A DNA stretch of 64,000 nucleotides from RGIG9379 sp031553005 (GCA_031553005.1 JAVBMA010000006.1:51600-115599), one strand, 5' to 3'; counted from the first letter of the stretch, positions 13,439 through 22,245 are shown. The notes: a model not told the origin generated them from the sequence alone. Program-made: numbers and translations.

Positions 13439-15479
13439 GAGCATCGTTTATTCTTTGTTTGTCTTCTTCTGTTCTATTATCAAAGATTTCTTTATGTCTA
13501 TTTCTTAAAATTTCACCTTTCAAACCTTTTTTATTTGAACTTTTTAAAACGTATTTTGGATTAATAACATGAGGAATAAATTCGCAATTAGGAGATTCCA
13601 TAGGATCTGTTGCACCAAGATTTGTAAAGAAATTTTCTACGGCTTTTAATAATGTTGTTTTTCCATTAGTAAGATCTTTTCCATATTGGAGCCAAAACTC
13701 TATGCCAGCCATGTCAGAGGCAATATCTTCATAAGACCATCCACTTGGATTATCATTCCAGTATTGATATCGTTCACTGTTATAAGCGTATAATTCGGCC
13801 ACTTTTTGTCCATATTCTTTTGTAACTTCTGCTAATTTAAAAAAATGATGCATATCTATCCAGCCGGATTTTTCTGTATAAATATATCTATCTATATTTT
13901 TGTTAGAATCAATATCTTTCAATTTTCCATTCTTTTCTCTAATAAACTTTCTATCTGTGGCGAAATAATTTGACATTACTGATAATTTTGTTCCTATTAT
14001 TGCATTGTTTACATCATTTGCATTAAGTGCTTTTTTTATTTCACCTAATATGCTGTTTAAACTTCCCAATTGTCCCCATCTTGGTTCTCTTCCATCCGTA
14101 TCTATAAATAATATCGGATTATTATTAAACGCCGCATACGGACTCATATTCGGATACTTATACGCCAGCGGATCAATTTGCCAGGCAAAGACAACCGGAT
14201 CAAAGTTATAGGAGTTGTAAAGCGGAGGTATTTCCGTGAATCCTGTGATTTTTTTCTGACGGCTGTCAAACAGAGTCCGTCCGTACTGTTCAACCGGTTT
14301 GTCGTAATCAAACTCTTCGAACAATCCCCATGAGAGTGTGGCATAACGGTCATTTTCTACACCAAGGTGTTTAAAAGGCTGCGGGGTTTTGTCCCTGACG
14401 GCAAAAGGGACTGAATCCTTTAATCCGGCTAAAATAATGTTTTTCATATCCGTTGGCATTTCCCTGTAGCCAAGAGAATGGATATAACCAAGCCATTTTT
14501 CATATTCCTTAAAGTCATTGTCGGTTTGCAGCCGGGCAATCCCTTCTTTTTTCCTTATTATCCTCTCTTCGAGTACTCCCGCCTTGAGCAGCATCGCATT
14601 CAGGTTCAGACTGTCATGCCGCAAGGCAACTTCCGCACACTCCAGCAGGAATTTATCCTCTTTCGTGTTGAATTTGTATTCATAGCCTTTTGCCAGATAG
14701 ACCAGACAGAGGGCAACGGATTGTTTGAGGTCAAGTTCACGCAGCGAAATGCCGTTTGCAACAGCTTCGCCGGTTGTAAAAGTCAATACCTCCATTGATC
14801 CGCTTCCGGGAAAAGAACGGGTAGCCGGTTCTACGTTGTAATAGATGCCTTCCGGGTCTGCGTGCCGGAGGTAAATATGTCCCGGTGCAGTACAAATAGA
14901 AACGCCGGTATTCAACCGCTCGGAGAGTATCTTAAACAAAGAGGCTAAGGCGAAACAATTCCCCTGTTTGGTATCCAGCAGGTTAAAAACCTGCGTATTG
15001 CTCCAGTCGGATGTGCCGAAAGGATCTTGTTTGGAATAACTGAAAGGAGCCCTGTAAAATAACTCCTGGCCTTTAATAAAAAAGATGGTATCGGTTATAT
15101 AGCTGAAAATGGATTTATTGATCAGTGCTTCTTCATACCATAGCTTTTTCTGCTCTTCCGTTTCAAAGAAAGTATTGTTGAAATTAAAGTTGGAATAGTC
15201 CCTTGCCGCATCTGTCATAGCCCTGATATGGGCGGCATGAAAATCAATCGTATGGCGAAACCGTTCGATATCGGCGCTATTTCCCCAATAAGCATTCTCG
15301 GTCAGGACAATAGCTTGTTCATAGCTCAAAGGCTCTTTTCCTGTCAGCATATCTTCCAGTCCTTGTTTTGCCATATAAAAACAAGACCTTTCCTGACCGG
15401 AAATATTTTGAGCCGGCAAAAACCCTATATTGACAAGCTGTATAATAAAGAGGAAAATGATAAGACCTGTTTTCTTCAT
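13419..15479 (-). CDS. Secreted polymorphic toxin: transglutaminase-like domain, Rhs-core-like junction, C-terminal toxin
   Basis: I choose the start at 15479 (MKKTGLIIFLFIIQ), giving 686 residues and a proper signal peptide. Residues about 140-225 look like a transglutaminase/papain-like fold: GNCFALASLFKIL with the cysteine at about 175, then APGHIYLRHADPEG with the histidine at about 201, then YYNVEPA. Around 430-467 comes the motif DPLAYKYPNMSPYAAFNNNP plus ILFIDTDGREP, the hallmark at the end of Rhs-type cores where variable toxins attach. The last about 215 residues form the toxin module, with WIDMHHFFKLAEV and YEDIASDMAGIEFW. These motifs recall predicted Bacteroidota polymorphic-toxin domains. 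The C-terminal part is more AT-rich than the rest, as expected of swapped modules. Confidence 0.82.
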   Translation of the reverse strand: MKKTGLIIFLFIIQLVNIGFLPAQNISGQERSCFYMAKQGLEDMLTGKEPLSYEQAIVLTENAYWGNSADIERFRHTIDFHAAHIRAMTDAARDYSNFNFNNTFFETEEQKKLWYEEALINKSIFSYITDTIFFIKGQELFYRAPFSYSKQDPFGTSDWSNTQVFNLLDTKQGNCFALASLFKILSERLNTGVSICTAPGHIYLRHADPEGIYYNVEPATRSFPGSGSMEVLTFTTGEAVANGISLRELDLKQSVALCLVYLAKGYEYKFNTKEDKFLLECAEVALRHDSLNLNAMLLKAGVLEERIIRKKEGIARLQTDNDFKEYEKWLGYIHSLGYREMPTDMKNIILAGLKDSVPFAVRDKTPQPFKHLGVENDRYATLSWGLFEEFDYDKPVEQYGRTLFDSRQKKITGFTEIPPLYNSYNFDPVVFAWQIDPLAYKYPNMSPYAAFNNNPILFIDTDGREPRWGQLGSLNSILGEIKKALNANDVNNAIIGTKLSVMSNYFATDRKFIREKNGKLKDIDSNKNIDRYIYTEKSGWIDMHHFFKLAEVTKEYGQKVAELYAYNSERYQYWNDNPSGWSYEDIASDMAGIEFWLQYGKDLTNGKTTLLKAVENFFTNLGATDPMESPNCEFIPHVINPKYVLKSSNKKGLKGEILRNRHKEIFDNRTEEDKQRINDAHETILD

Positions 15480-15489
15480 AAATACAAAG

Positions 15490-16938
15490 TTAAAATGATT
15501 CAATAAATAAATGGCGTTTCTCTTTTCCGTTTATATTTTTCTCCGCCTGTTTTCTGCCTTTAAATTCATGCTCTTCCATCATCCGGTTATACAATCCGGG
15601 AGGTTGTTTCTGCCAGCCGAGTTTTTTTATTATCGCTTCGTTTTCAAGCAAAGCCCTGTGCAACATGGCAGTTTGCGGATACCTGTCAATCTCTTTTAAA
15701 TCCCGTATATTATTTTTGTACAATTCACGTTCGAGCATAAAGGCAAGTTTTTCGCTTATGATAAAATAGATGTAAATGTTGTTGTCTTTCGGGAAATAGG
15801 GAGCAGCTGTTTCTATGCATTCGTTTACAAACTCGGCATCGGCAATACCATGTTTTTTCATGTAGCCAATAGCTAAATCCAAAGCGCAGTTTGCAACTAT
15901 TTGCCGATAATTCAGAGTATCAAGGTAAATTTTGCTTTGTTTTGCCTGTGTGCTGATAAACATATTATCTTGATACCATTTATCTGATATTTTCCAATTG
16001 GACGTAGCTTCGTAATTATGAATTTTTCCGTTTTTGTCCGGATACTTTACCAGTGAGTGAAGCGGTACAAACGAAAGATAGGATTTTGCACCTAATTGTT
16101 GGGCAAAAGCATTATACAGGGCGGGCAAACTATTACATTGCCCGCTTCCCGTTGCAAGGCATTTTGTTACAAAGTAGTTCCTGTAATCTTTTTCTCCCGC
16201 AAAATCGTCATAATCATAGAAAAAAGGAAAATGGGTAATCTTTTTTTCTGCTACCCGGTTTGTTTCAACAAGGGGGCTTTTGATTGTAAGCGTGTCGCTT
16301 AAGAATTTTTGAATACCCAGGTGCAATGCCTCATTATCTTTCAGGCTATAGCCGTTTTGAGAAAGCCACTCCTTGATAAAACCGGTAGATTCCTTTAAGA
16401 GCCGGTCGTATTCTTTTTTTGAAAGGTAGGTATTCCCATGCGCATATTCAATATAGAAATAGGCGTCGGACACAGATAGTCTTCTTTTCCCGGCAAGTTG
16501 CTCTTTCAAATGCAGCAAGGCATCGGTGTAGGGTTGTGTCTTAGCCGCAAACTCAGCGGATTTGTAGTAGCTGAAACTGACCCTTCTTGACGATTCGGCG
16601 CTCCGCACTTTTTGCAAAAGGGCTGCTAACTCCTGCTGTTGGTTATAATGTTCTGTTGTAATAGCTTGGGAGAGTAAACGGGGGTCGGAGGGTGGGATAA
16701 CAGGCGGGTGATAATTCATTTGCTGCAAAGCCTGTTTTCTTGCTAACTCTTTTACTTGTTCTGCTGTTCCTCCCATCGGATATGAAGGAGTTCGTCCGCT
16801 GCTGCCGGGAAAAGTCCCGGGAGATATTCCGGCTCTGTTTATTGTTTGGGCAGCAAAAGGAACATAACCTCCCAGTAGCCATAAAACAATCAGTTTTGCA
16901 GCCAAGTAGAATTTATTGGTCTTATCTTTCTTTCTCAT
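15490..16938 (-). CDS. Secreted transglutaminase-like protein, toxin companion
   Basis: The 482-residue protein has an N-terminal signal or anchor (about 11-31) and a low-complexity linker. A transglutaminase-like core runs from about 250 to 340: GSGQCNSLPALYNAFAQQLG with the cysteine at 268, FVPLHSLVKY with a histidine at 294, and IHNYEATSNW as the third block. The same fold is present in the toxin gene 10 bases downstream, so the two are probably one operon and related by duplication. It lacks the Rhs-like junction and a toxin module. It may process, cross-link or export its partner; this is inference. Confidence 0.75.
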   Translation of the reverse strand: MRKKDKTNKFYLAAKLIVLWLLGGYVPFAAQTINRAGISPGTFPGSSGRTPSYPMGGTAEQVKELARKQALQQMNYHPPVIPPSDPRLLSQAITTEHYNQQQELAALLQKVRSAESSRRVSFSYYKSAEFAAKTQPYTDALLHLKEQLAGKRRLSVSDAYFYIEYAHGNTYLSKKEYDRLLKESTGFIKEWLSQNGYSLKDNEALHLGIQKFLSDTLTIKSPLVETNRVAEKKITHFPFFYDYDDFAGEKDYRNYFVTKCLATGSGQCNSLPALYNAFAQQLGAKSYLSFVPLHSLVKYPDKNGKIHNYEATSNWKISDKWYQDNMFISTQAKQSKIYLDTLNYRQIVANCALDLAIGYMKKHGIADAEFVNECIETAAPYFPKDNNIYIYFIISEKLAFMLERELYKNNIRDLKEIDRYPQTAMLHRALLENEAIIKKLGWQKQPPGLYNRMMEEHEFKGRKQAEKNINGKEKRHLFIESF

Positions 16939-16974
16939 TAATTATCAGCAAACAGTAATAAAATAATATGTTTG

Positions 16975-16982
16975 CAAATATA
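16975..16982 (-). promoter_or_regulatory. Promoter -7 element for the toxin operon
   Basis: TATATTTG on the minus strand (16982-16975) matches TAnnTTTG and lies about 37 bases before the ATG at 16938. No convincing -33 element is seen. Confidence 0.4.
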
Positions 16983-17119
16983 TAAAAAATAAAAATAATG
17001 AGAAGAAAAGGCAAAATAATCTGGGTCTCTCGGATTGTTTTGCCTGAAAAAGCTTATTAAACCAAAGGTTTTGGATTTGTCTGAATAGTATGGTTGGCTT
17101 GAAGATATTTCGCTTTTAA

Positions 17120-17554
17120 TCAATGGATTTCTTCTCCTCTCTTCTCCCGGTTTTTCTTTTTTTGCTGTTGCAATATAAAATTATCAAGAGAAAATTTGCC
17201 GCTACCCAGCAATGCAATTGTAATATAAGCGATAAGATACATAATCGGCAGTTCTTTTTGCACGAGGCTGCTTCCGGCATGAGCGACAAATGCAGCTACC
17301 AACATATCGAAAATTAACGGCAACGCAAAAAGCCTGCTTCTGAATCCGGTAAGGATTATGATAGAACAAAAAAATTCGGCTCCGGTGGCCAGTATAAGGG
17401 AGAGGGTAGAGCCTAATCCGATGGGATTCGGAAATAAATGCGCATTTCCGCTCAATAGCATTTCCAGTTTAGGAACTCCGTGTGTAATCATCAAAATAGA
17501 AACCATGCCCCGGAGGAAAAGCAATCCGACATTTGTAAGAAGATTTTTATCCAT
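17120..17554 (-). CDS. DoxX family membrane protein
   Basis: The 144-residue product has four membrane segments and the DoxX-family pattern, starting with LLFLRGMVSILMITHGVPKL and followed by a glycine-rich second helix pair. The substrate or reaction of this family is not established in Bacteroidota; some members act in oxidant stress. The C-terminus is basic (KKKNREKRGEE). The gene is alone, with repeat-filled spacers on its upstream side. Confidence 0.85.
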   Translation of the reverse strand: MDKNLLTNVGLLFLRGMVSILMITHGVPKLEMLLSGNAHLFPNPIGLGSTLSLILATGAEFFCSIIILTGFRSRLFALPLIFDMLVAAFVAHAGSSLVQKELPIMYLIAYITIALLGSGKFSLDNFILQQQKKKNREKRGEEIH

Positions 17555-17596
17555 AATTAAGTAGTTACAAGTTATTAGTTAATAAGTTACAAGAAG

Positions 17597-17744
17597 TTGT
17601 CCAAAAAGTCTTTTTACCACAAAGTTCACAAAGTTTTATACAAAGGGACACAAAGAATATTGGTTTATTATCAAGATATTGTGAACTTTGTGAATTCTCT
17701 TTGTGTCCTTTGTGGTAAAGAATATAGGCTTTTGAGACAGCCTC
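17597..17744. repeat. Dispersed CACAAAG palindrome, type A copy 1
   Basis: The arms TTGTCCAAAAAGTCTTTTTA-CCACAAAG and CTTTGTGGTAAAGAATATAG-GCTTTTGAGACAGCC form a long imperfect hairpin. Tandem CACAAAGTT words lie inside, with an AT-rich loop. The element at 22246-22397 is a second copy with the same internal order (GGACACAAAGAATATTGG, then ATCA, then GATATTGTG). About 150 bp, non-coding, MITE-like. Confidence 0.75.
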
Positions 17745-18330
17745 ACTTAAAAATACGCTACTAAATATTTATAATCAATTAAGGAGTTAGTTAACAATTA
17801 ATTACGCATTAGAATATGAACTAACTATGAACACTTACTTATTATTAAATATTTACAGTCACTTATTAGAATTTTAGTTTGCCTTTTGTGCATATTCTTT
17901 TGAACTGATGCACGAAATAAATAACAACGCTTTTTCTTTTTTTGTTTAAAAACCTATTGTGGCTATCGGATTTTTACTTTTAGTTTCCGATTGTACTGAA
18001 TTATTTAAAATGCTTATTCGCATATAATCTAAATAGTAAGAATAGTAAACACAAAGGCACAACGAACACAAAGTAGTATTTCTTTTTATTTTCTTTGTGT
18101 TCGTTGTGCCTTTGTGTTTATAAAATTCATAGCCTTTGATTATACTAGGGGCAATATTGCAGATAAACATATTATTTTAACAGCTTATTCAAAAAACGGG
18201 CAAGCAAAACATACCGGGCAGCAACGGTTTATTTTGACAAGCCAATCCCTAAACTCATTCCCTCTCTATTCAGATATGGCTTAAAATAGTTACATTTGCA
18301 AAATTTATAATACATCAGAAATAATTCCGT
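17745..18330. other. Intergenic region with a repeat and the hisA promoter
   Basis: Beyond the type A repeat the gap is AT-rich without a supportable gene. It contains one type B palindrome (18009-18123). Just before hisA, TACATTTG at 18291-18298 fits the -7 consensus, about 33 bases before the ATG. No clear -33 element is visible. The short frames seen on either strand lie within repeats. Confidence 0.5.
18009..18123. repeat. Dispersed palindrome, type B copy 1
   Basis: The element starts AATGCTTATTCGCATAT, then AGTAAACACAAAGGCACAAC. It ends GTTGTGCCTTTGTGTTTATA, giving an inverted repeat of about 30 bases. Copies with the same lead-in and arms occur at 24736-24844 and 40612-40726. Confidence 0.75.
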
Positions 18331-19071
18331 ATGATTGAAATAATACCCGCTATAGATATTATAGATGGAAAATGTGTCCGCCGTTCGCAAGGAGATTATG
18401 ACCAAAAGAAAGTATATAATGAAAATCCGCTGGAAGTAGCAAAGATGTTTGAAGGTGCCGGCATACGCCGGCTGCATCTGGTCGACTTGGACGGAGCAAA
18501 AGCCCAACATATAGTAAACTATAAAGTGTTGCAAAAAATATCAGAGGGGACTTCTTTGGTGATTGATTTTGGCGGAGGATTGAAGAGTGATGATGATTTA
18601 CGCATTGCATTCGAATGCGGGGCATCAATGGTAACAGGAGGAAGTATAGCCGTGAAAAATCCCGATACCTTTACTACATGGATAGAAAAGTTCGGTTCCG
18701 GAAAAATCATTCTCGGAGCAGATGTTAAAAATAAAAAAATAGCAGTCGGAGGTTGGATGGAAGCTACCGATGTCGACTTGATTCCTTTTGTCCGTTCGTT
18801 TACCCAAAAAGGAATAGACAAAGTAATATGTACCGATATAAGCAAAGACGGTATGTTGCAAGGCCCCGCCGTTGAATTATACCGCAATATATTAAATGAG
18901 TTTCCCGGTTTATACTTGATAGCAAGCGGTGGAGTGAGTTCTATGGCTGATATAGAATCTCTAGAGAGAGCCGGAGTCCCTGCCGTGATTACCGGAAAAG
19001 CAATCTATGAAGGCCGGATAAAAATGAAGGAGTTGGAAGATTTTATCGGAAAAATGCCTTCTGCGAAATAA
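18331..19071 (+). CDS. hisA: HisA, phosphoribosyl-formimino-AICAR ribonucleotide isomerase
   Basis: HisA isomerises ProFAR to PRFAR in histidine synthesis. The 246 residues form a complete TIM barrel. Catalytic aspartates are visible as D9 in IIPAIDIIDGKCVR and D131 in ILGADVKNKK, and the phosphate-binding loops IDFGGGLKSDDDL and IASGGVSS-MADIE are present. It is followed 137 bases later by hisIE. hisH and hisF, which often flank hisA, are not here. The other histidine genes of this window lie at 47-51 kb. Confidence 0.95.
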   Translation: MIEIIPAIDIIDGKCVRRSQGDYDQKKVYNENPLEVAKMFEGAGIRRLHLVDLDGAKAQHIVNYKVLQKISEGTSLVIDFGGGLKSDDDLRIAFECGASMVTGGSIAVKNPDTFTTWIEKFGSGKIILGADVKNKKIAVGGWMEATDVDLIPFVRSFTQKGIDKVICTDISKDGMLQGPAVELYRNILNEFPGLYLIASGGVSSMADIESLERAGVPAVITGKAIYEGRIKMKELEDFIGKMPSAK

Positions 19072-19208
19072 GATGCGGATGTAAATTACAACAGATTTTT
19101 TCATCCTTTTTATTTCTTTTTACGAGAGAGGGCAATTTATATTTTTTGTAATTTTGTGGATAAAACCTGTTAAGTTTTTAAAACATAACAGGTTTCTAAA
19201 AGAATAAT

Positions 19209-19802
19209 ATGAATTTGGATTATAATAAACTTGGAGGACTGGTTCCTGCGATTATTCAGGACAATAAGACCGGGAAGGTGCTTATGCTTGGTTTTATGAA
19301 TGAAGAGGCGTTCAGAAAGACGCAGGAAACAGGCAAAGTGACTTTTTTCAGCCGTACAAAAAACCGCCTTTGGACAAAAGGCGAAGAAAGCGGTAATTTT
19401 CTCCATGTAGTTTCCATCAAAGGCGATTGTGATAACGATACATTATTAATAAAGGTAAATCCTGTCGGCCCCGTTTGTCACACAGGAGCCGATACCTGTT
19501 GGGACGAAGAGAATAAACCGGGTATCGGAAGCTTGATTTTTTTACAGGATTATCTGGCAACGCAACATGAAACAGGAGATTCTGATTTGTTTCGAGGCGG
19601 CGAAAACCGTTTGACTCAAATGCTCGGGGAGAGTGCCGTTACAACAATTTTGGAAGCAATAAACGGAGCAGATGAAAAATTTCTGAACGAAGCATCCGGA
19701 TTGCTTTATAATATGATGGCGTTGCTTGCGTTGAAAGGATACCGTATCGAAGACTTGGTGAAGAAAACCGTTGAAAATAGCAAATTAACAGCAGAGAAAT
19801 AA
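19209..19802 (+). CDS. hisI: HisIE with intact HisI half and degenerate HisE half
   Basis: The bifunctional protein (197 residues) normally hydrolyses PR-ATP (HisE) and opens the PR-AMP ring (HisI). The N-terminal HisI domain is complete: FFSRTKNRLWTKGEESGNFL and the metal-binding DCDNDTLLIK and VCHTGADTCW segments. The C-terminal HisE domain is present from about 125 but its metal-binding signatures differ. GESAVT replaces the usual GEExxE at 140-145, and EASGLLYN replaces EASDLLYH at 161-168. Loss of the acidic ligands suggests weak or no pyrophosphohydrolase activity. Promoter-like TAATTTTG lies at 19149-19156. Confidence 0.92.
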   Translation: MNLDYNKLGGLVPAIIQDNKTGKVLMLGFMNEEAFRKTQETGKVTFFSRTKNRLWTKGEESGNFLHVVSIKGDCDNDTLLIKVNPVGPVCHTGADTCWDEENKPGIGSLIFLQDYLATQHETGDSDLFRGGENRLTQMLGESAVTTILEAINGADEKFLNEASGLLYNMMALLALKGYRIEDLVKKTVENSKLTAEK

Positions 19803-19865
19803 GCTTCGGGCGTAACCGTAGCTTTTTTATTGAAATATTGACTTGTGATTTATAATTTAACCGGC

Positions 19866-20624
19866 ATGATAAACAACGAAATGCTGATAGAATATAAAAA
19901 TGTTCATATCAACCAACAGGAACAACCTATCCTTAAGGATGTTAACTTACAGGTTTATGAGAGGGATTTTATCTTTCTCTACGGACGTGTAGGAAGTGGA
20001 AAAAGTACCCTGTTGAAATCTTTTTACAAAGAAGTTCCCATTGTATCGGGCGATGCCAAGGTACTCGAATATGATTTGCAAGCAGTCAAAAAAAAACATA
20101 TTCCCCATTTGCGGAGAAGTCTCGGAATTATTTTTCAGGATTTTAAATTATTGACCGACAGAAGCATAAACGATAATTTGAAATTTGTGCTCCGTGCCAC
20201 CGGAAAGCGTACCAAAGCCGAAATGGATATCCGTATATCCGAAGTGCTGAAGTATGTCGGAATGCCTAATAAAGGCTATAAAATGCCTCATGAACTTTCG
20301 GGCGGAGAGCAGCAGAGAATTGTGATTGCCCGTGCACTATTGAATAATCCGAGGATATTGCTGGCCGATGAGCCGACCGGAAATCTTGACCCCGAAACCG
20401 GAAACGACCTGATGCAATTGTTATACAAAATTTCGCAGGAAGGAACAGCCGTTGTTATGGCTACGCATAACCGCAGTTGGGCAGAAACATATCCGGGCAG
20501 GATTGTTATATGCGACGAATGTAAATTAACCGAAGAAACGCCTTTCGTGAAAGATAATCAAAACGTAGAAACAGGCATATTCACCTCTTCGGAAGAGTCG
20601 GACGATTCGGTTTCGGCAGATTAA
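19866..20624 (+). CDS. ftsE: FtsE-type ABC transporter ATP-binding protein
   Basis: I choose the start at 19866 (MINNEMLIEYKNVHI); a start seven codons upstream is possible. The protein of about 252 residues has all ABC ATPase motifs: Walker A GRVGSGKST, Q-loop in IIFQDFK, signature LSGGEQQRIVIARAL, Walker B LLADEPTGNLD and the H-loop MATHN. Sequence and size fit the FtsE group, which with the membrane partner FtsX drives peptidoglycan remodelling at division. ftsX is not adjacent. The acidic tail is unusual. Confidence 0.8.
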   Translation: MINNEMLIEYKNVHINQQEQPILKDVNLQVYERDFIFLYGRVGSGKSTLLKSFYKEVPIVSGDAKVLEYDLQAVKKKHIPHLRRSLGIIFQDFKLLTDRSINDNLKFVLRATGKRTKAEMDIRISEVLKYVGMPNKGYKMPHELSGGEQQRIVIARALLNNPRILLADEPTGNLDPETGNDLMQLLYKISQEGTAVVMATHNRSWAETYPGRIVICDECKLTEETPFVKDNQNVETGIFTSSEESDDSVSAD

Positions 20625-20686
20625 AAACAATTTCACTTTCCTTTTTTATAAAGCAGTGAATTAAACACAAAAAGTAATAAAAGACA

Positions 20687-21643
20687 ATGAGAGTCATAGA
20701 TTTAATAAATAACAGCAAATCGACCGCTTTTTCTTTCGAAATATTGCCTCCGTTGAAGGGGAATAGCATTGACATGGTTTATAAAACCATCGATACCCTC
20801 CGCGAATTTGACCCTAAGTACATCAATATTACTACCCACCGTAGTGAAATGATATACAAGACCGCTGAGAACGGTCTTTACCAATGCGTTGCCGAAAGGC
20901 ACAGGCCGGGAACCGTAGCCGTAGCTGCCGCTATCAAGAATAAATACAAAATCAATGTCGTGCCGCATATTATTTGCAGCGGCTTTTCAAAAGCAGAAAC
21001 AGAATATGTGTTGATTGATTTGGATTTTTTGGGTATCCATGATTTGCTCGTATTGCGCGGAGACAAGGCTAAACATCAGAAAGGATTTGTTCCGACCGAC
21101 GACGGATATGAACATGCCAGTGATTTGCAACAACAAATAAATAAGTTTAACAGTGGCTTTTTTATTGACGGAACACCACAATTGCAGAAAAAGGAAAACC
21201 CTTTTTCGTATGGTGTAGCCGGTTATCCCGAAAAGCATGATGAGGCTCCTAATATGGATTCGGATATCTATTGGCTGAAGAAGAAAATAGAATCGGGAGC
21301 AGATTATATTGTGACCCAAATGTTTTTTGACAATCAGAAATATTTTGATTTTGTAGAACGTTGCCGCCAGGAAGGGATTACCGTTCCGATTATTCCAGGG
21401 GTAAAGCCTATTACTTTCATGAATCAACTGACGGTTTTACCGAAGATATTTCATATTGATATTCCCGAAGATTTTGCTTTGGAACTACGGAAATGTAAAA
21501 CCGATGAAGAAGCCCGTATTCTGGGTGTGGAATGGTGTACGAAACAAGCCCGCGAGCTGAAAGCCCACGGAGTTCCGAGCATTCATTTTTATTCCATGAT
21601 GGCAACCAAAAGCGTAAAAGAAGTCGCTCAAAACGTTTATTAA
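20687..21643 (+). CDS. metF: Methylenetetrahydrofolate reductase
   Basis: MetF reduces 5,10-methylene-THF to 5-methyl-THF for methionine synthesis. The 318 residues form the expected single TIM barrel, with SFEILPP near the N-terminus (catalytic glutamate) and THRS, DLLVLRGDKAK, GVAGYPEKHDE and DYIVTQMFFDN blocks typical of FAD-dependent MetF. It follows the ATPase gene by 62 bases on the same strand; no functional link is obvious. Confidence 0.96.
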   Translation: MRVIDLINNSKSTAFSFEILPPLKGNSIDMVYKTIDTLREFDPKYINITTHRSEMIYKTAENGLYQCVAERHRPGTVAVAAAIKNKYKINVVPHIICSGFSKAETEYVLIDLDFLGIHDLLVLRGDKAKHQKGFVPTDDGYEHASDLQQQINKFNSGFFIDGTPQLQKKENPFSYGVAGYPEKHDEAPNMDSDIYWLKKKIESGADYIVTQMFFDNQKYFDFVERCRQEGITVPIIPGVKPITFMNQLTVLPKIFHIDIPEDFALELRKCKTDEEARILGVEWCTKQARELKAHGVPSIHFYSMMATKSVKEVAQNVY

Positions 21644-21716
21644 GTAATATTCAAGGTTAAGTAAAGGTTTTACTTCAAGTGAAGCCTTTACTGAAAAAAA
21701 ATCAAACTGTTTAAAA

Positions 21717-21902
21717 ATGGAAGAAATATACATAACGGAGCAAGAATTGGAATATCTTACAAATATTTCTGACGAAGTATGCGAAGAGCCGGTTTCCTAT
21801 AAGTCACAAAAGAGATTTGAAGAGGAAGCAAAAGACTGTATTACCCTTGATGAATTTTCAAAAATGTGGGAAGAATCAATTAATAGATTAATCCCTCAAT
21901 GA
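21717..21902 (+). CDS. Small acidic protein, possible antitoxin
   Basis: The 61-residue acidic protein (many E residues) contains a C-terminal CITLDEFSKMWEESI segment resembling the toxin-binding tail of type II antitoxins. No DNA-binding fold is apparent. Its stop overlaps the start of the next gene (ATGA), which is usual for toxin-antitoxin pairs. The assignment is tentative. Confidence 0.6.
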   Translation: MEEIYITEQELEYLTNISDEVCEEPVSYKSQKRFEEEAKDCITLDEFSKMWEESINRLIPQ

Positions 21903-22234
21903 TACTGATTAAACCAAATGTGTATAAAGTCATTGATGATTATACAAATTATTTGATAAGGGAAGGATTAACATCCAATATAAGAGCACATCAGAAAAGA
22001 ATGGAAATTATTCAATCCATTCAATCCAATCTCGGCGGAATAGTCACTCACAGACCATCACCCTATAAAGAGTTGGGAAAAGATGAAAGTTGCTTGTTAT
22101 ATGTATATAAAGATATTAAGAGCAAGACACAGTGGGGATTTTCTTATAAACGTTTTGATGAAAATAATGTAATTGTATATTACATGAGAAACTTAAAACT
22201 GGCTGTTGCTCACAAACAATATCCTAAGGGATAG
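21899..22234 (+). CDS. Small basic protein, possible RelE/ParE-like toxin
   Basis: The 111-residue protein is basic. Its central part (SCLLYVYKDIKSKTQWGFSY, then KRFDENNVIVYYMRNLKLA) has the strand pattern of RelE/ParE-superfamily toxins, where a strand-rich core ends with a short conserved YYMRN-like segment. The acidic partner overlaps upstream by four bases. There is no sure family match, so either a toxin-antitoxin module or an unrelated pair is possible. Confidence 0.55.
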   Translation: MILIKPNVYKVIDDYTNYLIREGLTSNIRAHQKRMEIIQSIQSNLGGIVTHRPSPYKELGKDESCLLYVYKDIKSKTQWGFSYKRFDENNVIVYYMRNLKLAVAHKQYPKG

Positions 22235-22245
22235 GAAGAAGTGAA

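Noticed and set aside
17946..18170. Minus-strand frame of 74 residues upstream of hisA
   Set aside because: It runs through the type B palindrome and encodes low-complexity sequence.
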